Both the position numbers and the translations under genes were made by a program. From positions 1 to 26,930 of the forward strand of contig JAHHTQ010000029.1 in assembly GCA_020024555.1 (NCBI GenBank): a DNA stretch of 26,930 nucleotides, written 5' to 3'. Below the pieces are notes generated by a model. The model was not told the DNA's origin and ran no database searches. It saw only the letters and a program-made list of their open reading frames with translations. Every line of letters begins with the position of its first letter. Position 1 is the stretch's first letter. The stretch comes from Angelakisella sp. GTDB taxonomy: Bacteria > Bacillota > Clostridia > Oscillospirales > Ruminococcaceae. Positions 8,872 to 17,914 of the stretch are shown here, in pieces.

Positions 8872-8920
8872 AAACTCTATTGATGAAAAATGAACATCAA
8901 TAGAGTTTATTTTTATTTGT
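8872..8920 (+). terminator. Intrinsic terminator after the amylase gene
   Basis: A perfect 14-bp stem, AAACTCTATTGATG (8872-8885) with CATCAATAGAGTTT (8895-8908), has a 9-base loop and is followed by ATTTTTATTT. It overlaps a 16-bp perfect palindrome centred on GTATAC (8914-8929). Confidence 0.85.
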
Positions 8921-9092
8921 ATACAAATATAGATGACAAGTAATATATGCAGAAATAAAACTGAATGTAGGGAAAATATTAAGAGAATTATGTGAAAGGA
9001 GAAGATAGAAATAACAGAAGTATGGTTTTGTAAAGAATATATACCTCAATATCACATAGGGTAAGCTTAAATCACACGTTTAACGTTTTAAT

Positions 9093-10742
9093 TTATATGT
9101 TGTTTTTATAATATTCTTCAAATTCATCAAGTGGTAAAGGTTTGGAGAAATAGTATCCTTGAATTTGGTCACAACCCAAATTTTTAAGAATATTATATTG
9201 TTCTTCTGTTTCAACTCCCTCGGCAATAGTCTTCATATTAAGCCATTTTGCAAGATCAATTATGAAACGCAATATGCTTTTTTCTTTTCGGGAACATTCA
9301 TTGTGGATAAATCCCCTATCCAATTTAAGCGTATCAATAGGGAATTTATTAAGCATATTCAATGATGAATATCCGCTACCAAAATCGTCCATAGCTATTT
9401 TAAATCCAAAATTTTTCAGTTCTTCTATAATTTTTACTATTTGTTCGATATTTTCTGTACACGCCGTTTCTGTAATTTCTATATCAATTAAATTCGGCTC
9501 TATATCATATTTTTTTAATAATCCTATAAATAGCTGAGGAAGGTCAGAAAGAATGAAATCTGCCGGCGATACGTTTATTGATATAGGAACAATAGGCTTT
9601 CCTTCTTCTTTCCATATTTTTATAGTGCGTAGGGTTTCTTGCCAAACGAAAAAGTCTAGTTTGGTCATACGCTTATTTTTTTCAAACAGTGGTATAAATT
9701 CAGAAGGGGGAATAAATCCATATTCACTGTGATTCCACCTTACAAGAGATTCTGCTCCGACAATTTGTTTTGTTTTGGTATCGTGTTTTGGTTGAAAATA
9801 TAATTTAAACTCACCGTTTTCTATTGCGCTATCCAAATCTTCCAGTAATTTTTGAGATTTGCTTATTTTAAGACGCAATCTATCATCATATTCGGTAACA
9901 ATACATTCATAGTTGTTTTTAATTTCTTCTATTGCTATAAAAGCTCTGTCGCACATAGCTGATATGGATAGACTTTTATCGACATTTCTGTAAATTGCAA
10001 ATTTTATATTCAAATTTGGCACAGGGGCATTTGAAAAATTATGTTTAATCTCTTTTTCCAATAATTCTATGGGATAATCTTTTATGTGTTCTGTTAAGAT
10101 AGCGAATTTATCAGTACCCCAATAGCCACAAATACTGAATTTTGGCTGCTTTGCGGAGAATTGTTTGGCAATATATTTTAATATATCATCGCCGACTTCC
10201 ATTCCGTATCTGTCATTTATCATCTTAAAGTTTTCTATATTACTGCATATTAAATCAAATTCTTTACTTGGATTGTCTTTAATAAGTTTTTCCGAATGTT
10301 TATAGAAAAATTCTTTTGAATATAGACCGGTTAATTTATCGTATTGGAGCAAATTAATCATTGCGGCAGATTCTCTTAAACGTATGATACTTGCTATTCT
10401 GTTTTTTACAATTTCGGGTTTGTATGGTTTTGTTACAAAATCCGATGCGCCCATAGAAAGACATTTTACCTCATCTGCAATAGAATCATTTACAGTTTGA
10501 ATTATTACCGGAATAAGAGTAAAGTCTTTGTTTTTTTGTAATTCCTTTAAAAATTCATATCCGTCCATAACAGGCATTACAATATCAAGTAATATTAAAT
10601 CTATATCATTGTGTTGATATAGCATTGCCAAGGCGTGTTGACCGTTTTCTGATGTTATAACTTCATATTCATCAGAAAGTATATTGGTAAGAAATGCGCG
10701 ATTGACAAAGCTATCATCGACAACAAGTATTTTTCTCAACAT
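9093..10742 (-). CDS. Response regulator with degenerate GGDEF and intact EAL domains (probable c-di-GMP phosphodiesterase)
   Basis: A 549-residue cytoplasmic signalling protein. The receiver domain (about 1-122) has D9, D10, phosphoacceptor D53, T83 and K105. The GGDEF domain (about 130-285) is degenerate: the signature reads G209-T-D-K-F213, and the metal-binding Asp pair before FKMIND is N168/E170, so cyclase activity is not expected. The EAL domain (about 295-549) has E331-S-L, INVSPADF, EITETACTEN, MDDFGSGYSS, KLDRGF and TIAEGVET, plus IQGYYFSKPLP, so the catalytic set for hydrolysing cyclic di-GMP looks complete. AGGAGG precedes the ATG. The gene stands alone with no partner histidine kinase beside it, so its input is unknown. 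Confidence 0.93.
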   Translation of the reverse strand: MLRKILVVDDSFVNRAFLTNILSDEYEVITSENGQHALAMLYQHNDIDLILLDIVMPVMDGYEFLKELQKNKDFTLIPVIIQTVNDSIADEVKCLSMGASDFVTKPYKPEIVKNRIASIIRLRESAAMINLLQYDKLTGLYSKEFFYKHSEKLIKDNPSKEFDLICSNIENFKMINDRYGMEVGDDILKYIAKQFSAKQPKFSICGYWGTDKFAILTEHIKDYPIELLEKEIKHNFSNAPVPNLNIKFAIYRNVDKSLSISAMCDRAFIAIEEIKNNYECIVTEYDDRLRLKISKSQKLLEDLDSAIENGEFKLYFQPKHDTKTKQIVGAESLVRWNHSEYGFIPPSEFIPLFEKNKRMTKLDFFVWQETLRTIKIWKEEGKPIVPISINVSPADFILSDLPQLFIGLLKKYDIEPNLIDIEITETACTENIEQIVKIIEELKNFGFKIAMDDFGSGYSSLNMLNKFPIDTLKLDRGFIHNECSRKEKSILRFIIDLAKWLNMKTIAEGVETEEQYNILKNLGCDQIQGYYFSKPLPLDEFEEYYKNNI

Positions 10743-11008
10743 TTTTATTCCTCCTTCTTCAATATTATATTAAATTTACAGATTGAAAAAAAGTAATCCA
10801 TAATCTTTTAAATACAAATTGAATAAATATATTTAACATACAAAATACGCATAAAATTTAAATACAAATTTATTTTTTACTACATTAAAGTATTATACAT
10901 TAAAATATTTATTATTTCAAGGAAAAATAATATATGCTTTAAGCATAAAATATATAAATTAATATGCAAATATTGGAAATATTGACTTAGATGTATACAC
11001 TTAATTTG

Positions 11009-11362
11009 TTATTTTTCTTTTTCTTTTGCAAAAAGACCTGCCAGTAAGCTAAATATAACAGCGGCGGCTATTCCGCCGGCTGATGCTGTAAAACCGCCTG
11101 TCAGTATACCAAGCGCGCCGTCTTTTTGTATAGCTTCTCGTGTGCCTTTTGCAAGCATAGCGCCAAAGCCTGTTAACGGAACAGTTGCGCCGCAGCCGGC
11201 AAAATCTACCAGAGGCTGATAGATATTTATACCTCCCAGTATTACACCCATAACAACATAGCCGACAAGGATTTTTGCAGGTGTAAGACGCGTATAGTCT
11301 ATTAGTATTTGACCTATTACACAGAATAATCCGCCTACTATAAAGGCTTTTAGATATATCAT
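11009..11362 (-). CDS. spoVAE: Stage V sporulation protein AE (SpoVAE), membrane subunit
   Basis: A 117-residue, almost wholly hydrophobic protein of the SpoVAC/SpoVAE fold (about four membrane segments), with the family pattern YQPLVDFAGCGATVPLTGFG. In Bacillus and Clostridium the SpoVA proteins form an inner-membrane channel of the spore that takes up dipicolinic acid during sporulation and releases it at germination. AAGGAG lies ahead of the ATG. It is the last gene of a three-gene minus-strand cassette, 17 bases after spoVAD. The length matches the short SpoVAE (SpoVAEb) form. Confidence 0.9.
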   Translation of the reverse strand: MIYLKAFIVGGLFCVIGQILIDYTRLTPAKILVGYVVMGVILGGINIYQPLVDFAGCGATVPLTGFGAMLAKGTREAIQKDGALGILTGGFTASAGGIAAAVIFSLLAGLFAKEKEK

Positions 11363-11379
11363 TGTTTAATACTCCTTTT

Positions 11380-12390
11380 TTAGATACTTATATGCAAAAG
11401 GTGCGCAATTCCCGGAATAGTTTCGCCCTGTTGCAGAGATGTCGGTGACATTAATGCGCCTGTTGCAATAAATAATATATTTTTGGTTTGTTTTTCATAC
11501 AATTCTTTTAATAATGTTGAACAAAGCACAGATGCCGAACAGCCACAACCCGAACCACCCGCATCTACATTTTGCGTGTTTCTGTCATAGAGCATAAGTC
11601 CGCAATCTCTGTGTTGTTCGGATATATCAAGTCCTTCTTTTTTCAGACTCTCGATTAACAGTTCACTGCCGACAGCCGACAAGTCACCTGTAACTATCTT
11701 ATCAAAATCTTCGGGTGAATGTCCTGTATCTTTAAAAAATGTGAGTATTGTATCGTTTGCGGCAGGCATCATTGCCGCCCCCATATTGTTTACGTCATTT
11801 ATACCATAGTCTGCAACTGTTCCAATAGTTACAGCTTTTACAAAGGGTTTGTTTTCCTGATGTTTTTCAAGTATTGCGCAGCCTGATGCCGTTGCAGTCC
11901 ATTGCGCTGTTGGCGTACGTTGACAGCCATATTCAAGCGGAAAGCGGAATTGTCTTTCGGCTGAGCAAAAGTGTGAAGAAGTAACAGCGCAGGTTCTTTT
12001 TGCAAAACCGCCTTCAATAAACAGTGATGCCATAATAAGTGATTCCGCCATTGTTGAACAGGCGCCGTAAAGTCCCACGAACGGTATTTTAAAATCACGC
12101 ATACCATATACCGAGCCTATGCACTGATTAAGTAGGTCACCGGCAAACAAAATATCAATATCATTCGGTGTAAGATTATTTTTTTTGAGCGCTAAGTTCA
12201 CGGCAGTTTTTTGTAGTTTACTCTCTGCTTTTTCCCATGTTGTTTCGCCAAAATAACCGTCATCGATAATCATATCAAAATTTTTACTGCAAGGGCCTTC
12301 GCCCTCTTTTTTTCCTACTACCGATGCCGACGCTACTATTGAGGGCTGATTATCTAATATTAAAGTACTTTTTCCTTTTTGTATTGCCAT
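11380..12390 (-). CDS. spoVAD: Stage V sporulation protein AD (SpoVAD)
   Basis: A 336-residue protein with a thiolase/ketoacyl-synthase-like fold. In Bacillus, SpoVAD binds dipicolinic acid and works with the SpoVA membrane subunits; it is not known to be a condensing enzyme. Visible landmarks are GLYGACSTMAES with C111 at the thiolase-nucleophile position, EYGCQRTPTAQWT, and the C-terminal MSPTSLQQGETIPGIAHLL. The start is ATG with AGGTGG close upstream. It follows spoVAC by 11 bases and precedes spoVAE by 17, a tight co-transcribed set. The family is confined to endospore formers, which supports the organism assignment. Confidence 0.95.
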   Translation of the reverse strand: MAIQKGKSTLILDNQPSIVASASVVGKKEGEGPCSKNFDMIIDDGYFGETTWEKAESKLQKTAVNLALKKNNLTPNDIDILFAGDLLNQCIGSVYGMRDFKIPFVGLYGACSTMAESLIMASLFIEGGFAKRTCAVTSSHFCSAERQFRFPLEYGCQRTPTAQWTATASGCAILEKHQENKPFVKAVTIGTVADYGINDVNNMGAAMMPAANDTILTFFKDTGHSPEDFDKIVTGDLSAVGSELLIESLKKEGLDISEQHRDCGLMLYDRNTQNVDAGGSGCGCSASVLCSTLLKELYEKQTKNILFIATGALMSPTSLQQGETIPGIAHLLHISI

Positions 12391-12401
12391 TTACTCCACC
12401 T

Positions 12402-12845
12402 CTAAATCAATGTTAATATATAATAAATAACTCCGTACAGCGCGGCTGCCGATATTCCGTATACAATAACAGGTCCCGCGATAGTAAACATTTTTGCGCC
12501 TACTCCCATAATATAGCCCTCTGCCTTAAAGGTAATTGCCGCTGAGGACATAGCGTTTGCAAATCCTGTAATTGGAACAAGAGTACCTGCTCCTGCGTAT
12601 TTTGCTATTTTATCATATATATTTAAACTTGTAAGAAGTACAGACAAAAAAATAAGTGACACAGATACGCAAGTAGCAGCTATATTTTTGTCAAGCCCCA
12701 AACTTTTATAGAGTTCCAGAAGCGCTTGCCCAAGCGTACAGATTGCCCCACCTATCAAAAAAGCAAAAATACAATTTTTGAATGAATTTGTTCGGTATGT
12801 CATTTCTTTTGATATTTCTTTATATTGCTTTGGTGTGTATTTCAA
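12402..12845 (-). CDS. spoVAC: Stage V sporulation protein AC (SpoVAC)
   Basis: A 147-residue integral membrane protein with about four to five hydrophobic segments and the signature AKYAGAGTLVPITGFANAMSS, paralogous to the one in SpoVAE. In Bacillus SpoVAC acts as a mechanosensitive channel component for dipicolinic acid movement. The start is TTG at 12845, supported by AAGGAGG (12854-12860) with an 8-base spacer; no better ATG exists. It leads the trimmed spoVAC-AD-AE cassette typical of clostridia, lacking spoVAA, AB and AF. Forespore sigma-G control is expected from the family, but I could not identify a convincing sigma-G promoter. Confidence 0.93.
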   Translation of the reverse strand: MKYTPKQYKEISKEMTYRTNSFKNCIFAFLIGGAICTLGQALLELYKSLGLDKNIAATCVSVSLIFLSVLLTSLNIYDKIAKYAGAGTLVPITGFANAMSSAAITFKAEGYIMGVGAKMFTIAGPVIVYGISAAALYGVIYYILTLI

Positions 12846-12942
12846 AAATAATACCTCCTTAATCGGAATAATTTTACACTAATTATTTTTTACTTATTTT
12901 TATAAAATATACTATGTATAAAAATTAAGATATTATTTTAAA

Positions 12943-12991
12943 ATAAAAAAATACCGCCTATGTCGGTATCTTACTGACATAAGCGGTATTT
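12943..12991 (-). terminator. Intrinsic terminator of the ATP synthase operon
   Basis: On the minus strand a 16-position stem (12976-12991 with 12949-12964, one mismatch, 11-base loop) is followed by a T-rich run (minus strand of 12943-12950). It lies 19 bases past the atpC stop and ahead of spoVAC, so it separates the ATP synthase and sporulation transcripts. Confidence 0.85.
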
Positions 12992-13010
12992 AAATGTTAA
13001 ATTTTAAAGA

Positions 13011-13409
13011 TTATTTATCGGAAACAGAAACACGTACAAGAGCGCGTTTTAATTTTGCCTCTATAATTGCCAATTCTTTATTGTCATTTGCATTTTTAAG
13101 ACGTTCTTCTGCCTTTTCTTTTGCGCGCAAGGCGCGTTCTTTGTCAATATCCTCTGCCCATTCAAATGTAGTGGGAACAAGTCGAACCTCACCTTTTACA
13201 ACACTGAGTAATCCGCCAATGCACGCAGCTTTGCGTACCTTGCCGTCAATGGTTAGTTTTGCCTGTCCCATACCCAGTGGCGTAACATAGTCGGCGTGAC
13301 GGGCAAGTATGCAAACGTCACCTGTGGTTGTGCGTACAATAAGTTTTTCGGCATCTCCGTCGAAGAACAGCCCGTCGGGTGTAACTATTTGTAGATGAAA
13401 AGTGTTCAT
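13011..13409 (-). CDS. atpC: ATP synthase F1 epsilon subunit
   Basis: The 132-residue central-stalk subunit that links the c-ring to gamma and can inhibit ATP hydrolysis. The N-terminal beta-sandwich is clear (FHLQIVTPDGLFFDGDAEK, ILARHADYVTPL, with IGGLLSVVKGEV later), followed by a two-helix C-terminal domain rich in Ala, Lys and Glu (about 88-132). The length is normal for the family. It is the last gene of the operon, 6 bases after atpD and just ahead of a strong terminator. Confidence 0.96.
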   Translation of the reverse strand: MNTFHLQIVTPDGLFFDGDAEKLIVRTTTGDVCILARHADYVTPLGMGQAKLTIDGKVRKAACIGGLLSVVKGEVRLVPTTFEWAEDIDKERALRAKEKAEERLKNANDNKELAIIEAKLKRALVRVSVSDK

Positions 13410-13415
13410 CGCAAA

Positions 13416-14813
13416 TTATACCCCCTTCTTAGCTTTTTCTACTGCCTCGTCAATAGTACCCACGAATAGAAATGCAGATTCCGGCAAGTCGTCGTGTTTA
13501 CCTTCAATAATTTCTCTAAATCCACGAATAGTCTCTTTTACGGGAACATATTTACCCTCAAAACCTGTAAACTGTTCGGCAACAGTAAACGGTTGTGATA
13601 GGAAACGTTGGATTTTTCTTGCTCTGCTAACGATTAGTTTATCATCGTCGCTTAGTTCGTCCATACCCATAATAGCTATGATATCTTGTAGCTCTTTGTA
13701 TCTTTGAAGTATTCTTTGAACATCACGCGCAACTTTGTAGTGTTCTTCACCGACAATGTCGGGGGTCAAAATTCTACTTGAAGATTCAAGTGGGTCAACA
13801 GCAGGATAAATACCAAGAGATGAAATTTCACGGCTAAGAACCGTCTTTGCATCAAGGTGTGCAAATGTTGTAGCAGGAGCAGGGTCGGTAAGGTCATCGG
13901 CAGGAACGTAAACAGCCTGTACAGATGTTATAGAACCTTTCTTTGTAGATGTAATTCTTTCCTGTAATTGACCCATTTCCGTAGCAAGCGTAGGTTGGTA
14001 ACCAACGGCTGACGGCATACGTCCAAGCAGTGCCGAAACCTCTGAACCTGCTTGTGTGAAGCGGAAAATATTGTCTATGAACAAAAGAACGTCCTGTCCC
14101 TCTGTATCTCTGAAATATTCAGCCATTGTAAGTCCCGTTAGGGCAACTCTCATTCTCGCTCCGGGTGGCTCGTTCATCTGACCGTATACTAGGGCTGTTT
14201 TATCAATAACGCCACTTTCTATCATTTCGTTATATAGGTCGTTACCTTCACGTGTGCGTTCACCGACACCGGCGAATACAGATATACCGCCATGTTGTTT
14301 TGCAACGTTGTTGATAAGTTCCTGGATAAGAACAGTCTTACCAACACCGGCGCCGCCGAACAGACCTATCTTACCACCCTTTGCGTATGGAGCGATAAGG
14401 TCAACAACCTTAATACCTGTTTCAAGTATCTCAGTAGTACTCTCCTGTTCTTCGTAGCTTGGTGGCTCACGGTGAATTTCCCATTTTTCTTTTGTCTCGG
14501 GAGCAGGTTTATTATCAACAGGTTCGCCCAGTAGATTGAATACTCTGCCGAGAGTTTCTTTACCAACGGGAACACTGATTGACGCGCCTGTATCTATTGC
14601 CTCTATGCCTCTAACGAGACCATCTGTGGAGCTCATAGCTATACAGCGAACAACATTGTCGCCTATGTGCTGTGCAACTTCAAGTACAATTTTTTTGTCA
14701 TTGTAGTTTATTTCAATGGCATTCAAAAGATTGGGCAGATGACCGTCGGCAAATTTTATATCGAGTACAGGTCCGATAATTTGAACAACTGTACCTTTGT
14801 TTTGCTCGTTCAT
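13416..14813 (-). CDS. atpD: ATP synthase F1 beta subunit (catalytic)
   Basis: The catalytic subunit of F1. Visible are the P-loop GGAGVGKTVLIQELINN, the catalytic-glutamate motif GERTREGNDLYNEM, and the Walker B/DELSEED-side sequences VLLFIDNIFRFTQAGSEVSALLGRMPS and YQPTLATEMG, with ELSDDD near the C-terminal helix-turn-helix. Two ATGs lie near the start. AAGGAG is only 2 bases from the first (14819) but 8 bases from the second (14813), so I chose the second, giving 465 residues, the usual length. Intact, no oddities. Confidence 0.97.
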   Translation of the reverse strand: MNEQNKGTVVQIIGPVLDIKFADGHLPNLLNAIEINYNDKKIVLEVAQHIGDNVVRCIAMSSTDGLVRGIEAIDTGASISVPVGKETLGRVFNLLGEPVDNKPAPETKEKWEIHREPPSYEEQESTTEILETGIKVVDLIAPYAKGGKIGLFGGAGVGKTVLIQELINNVAKQHGGISVFAGVGERTREGNDLYNEMIESGVIDKTALVYGQMNEPPGARMRVALTGLTMAEYFRDTEGQDVLLFIDNIFRFTQAGSEVSALLGRMPSAVGYQPTLATEMGQLQERITSTKKGSITSVQAVYVPADDLTDPAPATTFAHLDAKTVLSREISSLGIYPAVDPLESSSRILTPDIVGEEHYKVARDVQRILQRYKELQDIIAIMGMDELSDDDKLIVSRARKIQRFLSQPFTVAEQFTGFEGKYVPVKETIRGFREIIEGKHDDLPESAFLFVGTIDEAVEKAKKGV

Positions 14814-14867
14814 GCACATTTCTCCTTATAATTATTTTGATTATCTTTAAAAGTATGATATTTGTTA

Positions 14868-15737
14868 TCAAGTACCTTCGGAGCCTGCAACAATTTCGGT
14901 AATTTCCTGTGTGATTGCCGATTGTCTTGCTCTGTTGTATTTTAGGCTCAATGTTTCTATCATTTCGCCTGCGTTTTTACTTGCCGAATCCATAGCGGTA
15001 CGTCTTGCGCCAAGTTCCGATGCCCACGCTTCGCTTATTGCGCCGTATATCATACCTGATATATATTCCGGAACAATAGAATCGAAAACAGTTTCACTGG
15101 AAGGCTCGTAAATTGTCATCATCTTAGACTTGTTGTCGGTTTCCTTATTTTCTTTCTCTATTGACAGAGGAAGAATTTTTATAACATCGGGAGTTTGTGA
15201 CAACATAGACTCAAAACGAGTGTACGCTATATGAAGCTCGTCAAAATGTCTACTCAAAAACTCTTTTGAAATAAGTCTGCTTATCTCAAAACAATCGCTG
15301 ACAGATACATCTTCGGCAACGGCAAATTCTTTTGTCAGAATTTCGTAACCACGTTTTTCAAAGTATTCCACTGCCTTTTTACCGATAGGCAAAACAGTAA
15401 TTTCTTCTTTTGAACGTTCGCCGATATGGTTTGCGACAGCTTTAAACAGGTTGTTGTTATAACCGCCGGCAAGACCTCTGTCGCCTGCGATAACTATATA
15501 GCAAACCTTTTTTACGTTTCTTTTGATTACAAAATCAGATGTAAATTCTCGGTTATTTTCTGTAATGTCCCAAAGAGTATTGTGGAGAATTTCAAAGTAA
15601 GGTCTGCTTTTTTCAACTCTCTCTTTTGCCTTGCGGAGTTTAGATGAGGCAACAAGCTCCATAGCTTTTGTAATCTGCATAGTGCTTTCAACACTTTTTA
15701 TGCGGATTTTTATATTTTTCATTGAAGCGCCAGCCAT
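14868..15737 (-). CDS. atpG: ATP synthase F1 gamma subunit
   Basis: The 289-residue rotor shaft of F1, turning inside the alpha/beta hexamer. The conserved N-terminal coiled helix IKIRIKSVESTMQITKAMELVASSKL and the C-terminal helix SLKYNRARQSAITQEITEIVAGSE carry the family signature. GDRGLAGGYN begins the Rossmann-like middle domain. GAAAGGGG precedes the ATG at 15737, giving MAGASMKNIK, where related proteins start. Normal length and position between atpA and atpD. Confidence 0.96.
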   Translation of the reverse strand: MAGASMKNIKIRIKSVESTMQITKAMELVASSKLRKAKERVEKSRPYFEILHNTLWDITENNREFTSDFVIKRNVKKVCYIVIAGDRGLAGGYNNNLFKAVANHIGERSKEEITVLPIGKKAVEYFEKRGYEILTKEFAVAEDVSVSDCFEISRLISKEFLSRHFDELHIAYTRFESMLSQTPDVIKILPLSIEKENKETDNKSKMMTIYEPSSETVFDSIVPEYISGMIYGAISEAWASELGARRTAMDSASKNAGEMIETLSLKYNRARQSAITQEITEIVAGSEGT

Positions 15738-15800
15738 AAATTAACCCCTTTCCTCTTATATGCAAAATATTTAAGATATTATATTGTTATATTCTGTTTG

Positions 15801-17315
15801 TTATTTTGTTTGTAGGAAAGATTTTTTTGTTTCGTCTATGGCATTGCGAAGCATAGTTTCTGCTTCTTCACTTAGCGCGCCAGTATTGTGTATAATATCT
15901 GTGTATTCTGTGTATCTTGCCTCGATAGTTTTGTAAAGGTCTTGTTCAAATGCTTTTACATCACTAACTTCGATATCGTCAAGATGATTGTTTACAACAG
16001 CGTAGATTATAGCAACTTGGTTAGCTACGTCAACAGGTGTGTTTCTGTCTTGTTTGAGAACTTCAACAACACGCGCGCCTTGCGCAAGACGACGTTTTGT
16101 ATCTGCATCTAGGTCAGAACCGAACTGGGCGAAGCTTTGTAGCTCACGGTATTGTGAATATAGAAGTTTTAGGCTACCTGAAACTTTTTTCATAGCTTTG
16201 ATTTGCGCTGAACCACCAACACGGCTAACTGAAATACCGGGGTTTACAGCAGGCATAATACCGGCGTGGAATAGCTCTGTTTCAAGGAATATCTGTCCGT
16301 CTGTAATAGAAATTACGTTTGTTGGGATATAGGCTGATACGTCACCCGCCTGTGTTTCGATAATTGGCAAAGCCGTTATACTGCCACCGCCGTATTCGGG
16401 AGCAACACGTGCGGCGCGTTCAAGCAGACGGCTGTGTAGATAGAATACGTCGCCGGGGTACGCTTCACGTCCGGGTGGACGGCGAATTAACAGTGACAGC
16501 GCGCGGTAAGCAACTGCGTGTTTGGACAAATCGTCATAAACAATAAGCACATCTTTACCTTGTGCCATAAAGTATTCTGCTATTGCGCAACCGGAGTATG
16601 GAGCAATATATTGCAGGGGAGCAAGTTCGCTTGCTGTTGAAGACACAACTATTGTGTAGTCCATAGCGCCGTTATTGTTAAGTGTTTCCACAAGGTTCGC
16701 AACAGTTGAATTTTTTTGCCCGATAGCAACATAGATACAAATAACGTCTTTACCTTTTTGGTTTATGATAGTATCGGTTGCAATAACGGTTTTACCTGTT
16801 TGACGGTCACCTATGATAAGCTCACGTTGACCACGACCGATAGGAATCATACTGTCAATAGCTTTGATACCTGTTTGTAGCGGAACGGAAACGCTCTTTC
16901 TTTCAATAATTCCGGGAGCGTTGCTTTCGATAGGTCTGAATTCTTTTGTCTCTATCGGACCTTTGCCGTCAATAGGTTGACCCAACGCGTTTACAACACG
17001 ACCAATCATTGCTTCGCCAACAGGAACAGAAACAACTTTGCCTGTGCGTTTAATAATGTCGCCCTCTTTTATACCTTGGTCAGAGCCCAGCATAACTATT
17101 GATACCGAGTTTTCTTCAAGGTTAAGAGCCATGCCGTATTCGCCGTTTGAAAACTCAACAAGTTCGTTCGCCATACATTTTTCAAGTCCGTATGCCTTCG
17201 CTATACCGTCACCTACTAGGATAACCGTACCTGTTTCATTTTGTTCTATTTTTGTTTCATAATTTTTAATCTGACTTTTAATTATACTGCTTATTTCGTC
17301 AGGACGTAATTGCAT
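15801..17315 (-). CDS. atpA: ATP synthase F1 alpha subunit
   Basis: The non-catalytic nucleotide-binding subunit of F1. Landmarks are ETGTVILVGDGIAKAYGLE, the P-loop GDRQTGKTVIATD, the signature region PAVNPGISVSRVGGSAQIKAMK, and the C-terminal helical domain. An upstream ATG at 17333 has no ribosome site. The ATG at 17315 begins MQLRPDEISSIIKSQI, which aligns with the start of other AtpA proteins and has a GGTG-type site upstream, so I chose it (504 residues). The longer form would add only MKVGET. Intact. Confidence 0.95.
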   Translation of the reverse strand: MQLRPDEISSIIKSQIKNYETKIEQNETGTVILVGDGIAKAYGLEKCMANELVEFSNGEYGMALNLEENSVSIVMLGSDQGIKEGDIIKRTGKVVSVPVGEAMIGRVVNALGQPIDGKGPIETKEFRPIESNAPGIIERKSVSVPLQTGIKAIDSMIPIGRGQRELIIGDRQTGKTVIATDTIINQKGKDVICIYVAIGQKNSTVANLVETLNNNGAMDYTIVVSSTASELAPLQYIAPYSGCAIAEYFMAQGKDVLIVYDDLSKHAVAYRALSLLIRRPPGREAYPGDVFYLHSRLLERAARVAPEYGGGSITALPIIETQAGDVSAYIPTNVISITDGQIFLETELFHAGIMPAVNPGISVSRVGGSAQIKAMKKVSGSLKLLYSQYRELQSFAQFGSDLDADTKRRLAQGARVVEVLKQDRNTPVDVANQVAIIYAVVNNHLDDIEVSDVKAFEQDLYKTIEARYTEYTDIIHNTGALSEEAETMLRNAIDETKKSFLQTK

Positions 17316-17371
17316 AGTCTCACCAACTTTCATTATTCTGCAAGTATAGTGCAGTTTATCTAATTTTTATA

Positions 17372-17914
17372 TTAATATGCTGTTAAATTAAGCAAGGATT
17401 TGCGTATAGCATCTATTTTGCTCTTAACACTACTTTCAAGCCGCGCACCTTCCATTTGCAGTTCTATACCCGCAATGATTTTTGTGTCAACTTTGTTTGT
17501 TACAGAAACTTTTTTGCCTGTAACGGCTTCGAGCTTTGTACGAAGTTTTTGGATTAATTCGTCGCTAAGGGTAATTGCCGTAACAGCAGTAACATCAATA
17601 ATGTTATTATCGGCGTTATATCTGTTTCTAAACTCTGTTACACATTCACAAAAATAATTGATGTAAGAATTTTCAACAAGAATTTTCATAAAGTTGAGTA
17701 AGGATATATCAATTTTATCCTTAAAACTGTTATCTAAAATTTCAAGTCTCTCTTGTTTTTTTAGGTTAGGTGCATTTAAAAGTTTTGCAAATTTGGGATT
17801 TTCGGTAAATCCGTCTTTTAGCGCTGTCAGTTGATTTAAAATATCATCTGTATTGCCGTTTTCAATGCTAAGTTCATACAAAGCGCCGCCATAGGCTTTT
17901 GCTACTTCTGTCAT
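17372..17914 (-). CDS. atpH: ATP synthase F1 delta subunit (peripheral stalk, OSCP)
   Basis: The 180-residue subunit that joins the top of F1 to the b-subunit stalk. It begins VAKAYGGALYELSIENG, the usual N-terminal helical-bundle signature. Later come FMKILVENSYINYF and the C-terminal block VTNKVDTKIIAGIELQMEG...SSVKSKIDAIRKSL, the conserved delta ending. Its ATG overlaps the atpF stop (ATGA), which indicates translational coupling. Sequence conservation is lower than in alpha or beta, as is normal for delta. Confidence 0.94.
   Translation of the reverse strand: MTEVAKAYGGALYELSIENGNTDDILNQLTALKDGFTENPKFAKLLNAPNLKKQERLEILDNSFKDKIDISLLNFMKILVENSYINYFCECVTEFRNRYNADNNIIDVTAVTAITLSDELIQKLRTKLEAVTGKKVSVTNKVDTKIIAGIELQMEGARLESSVKSKIDAIRKSLLNLTAY

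Noticed and set aside
8914..8929. Perfect 16-bp palindrome TATTTGTATACAAATA as an operator
   Set aside because: It overlaps the amylase terminator tail, lies downstream of one gene and past the end of the other, and has no promoter beside it.
10923..10947. Terminator after spoVAE (TATGCTT/AAGCATA)
   Set aside because: The stem is short with a 1-base loop unless bases are unpaired, and the T-rich tail is no richer than the surroundings; it is not strong enough to list.
12846..12942. Sigma-G promoter before spoVAC (a GTATA box in A+T-rich DNA)
   Set aside because: The spacing to an acceptable CATNNTA-like -10 is poor and the region is so A+T-rich that chance matches are expected.
12994..17657. 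Several plus-strand ORFs of 60-100 codons across the ATP synthase genes
   Set aside because: They are antisense shadows of well-identified atp genes, without ribosome sites or recognisable products.
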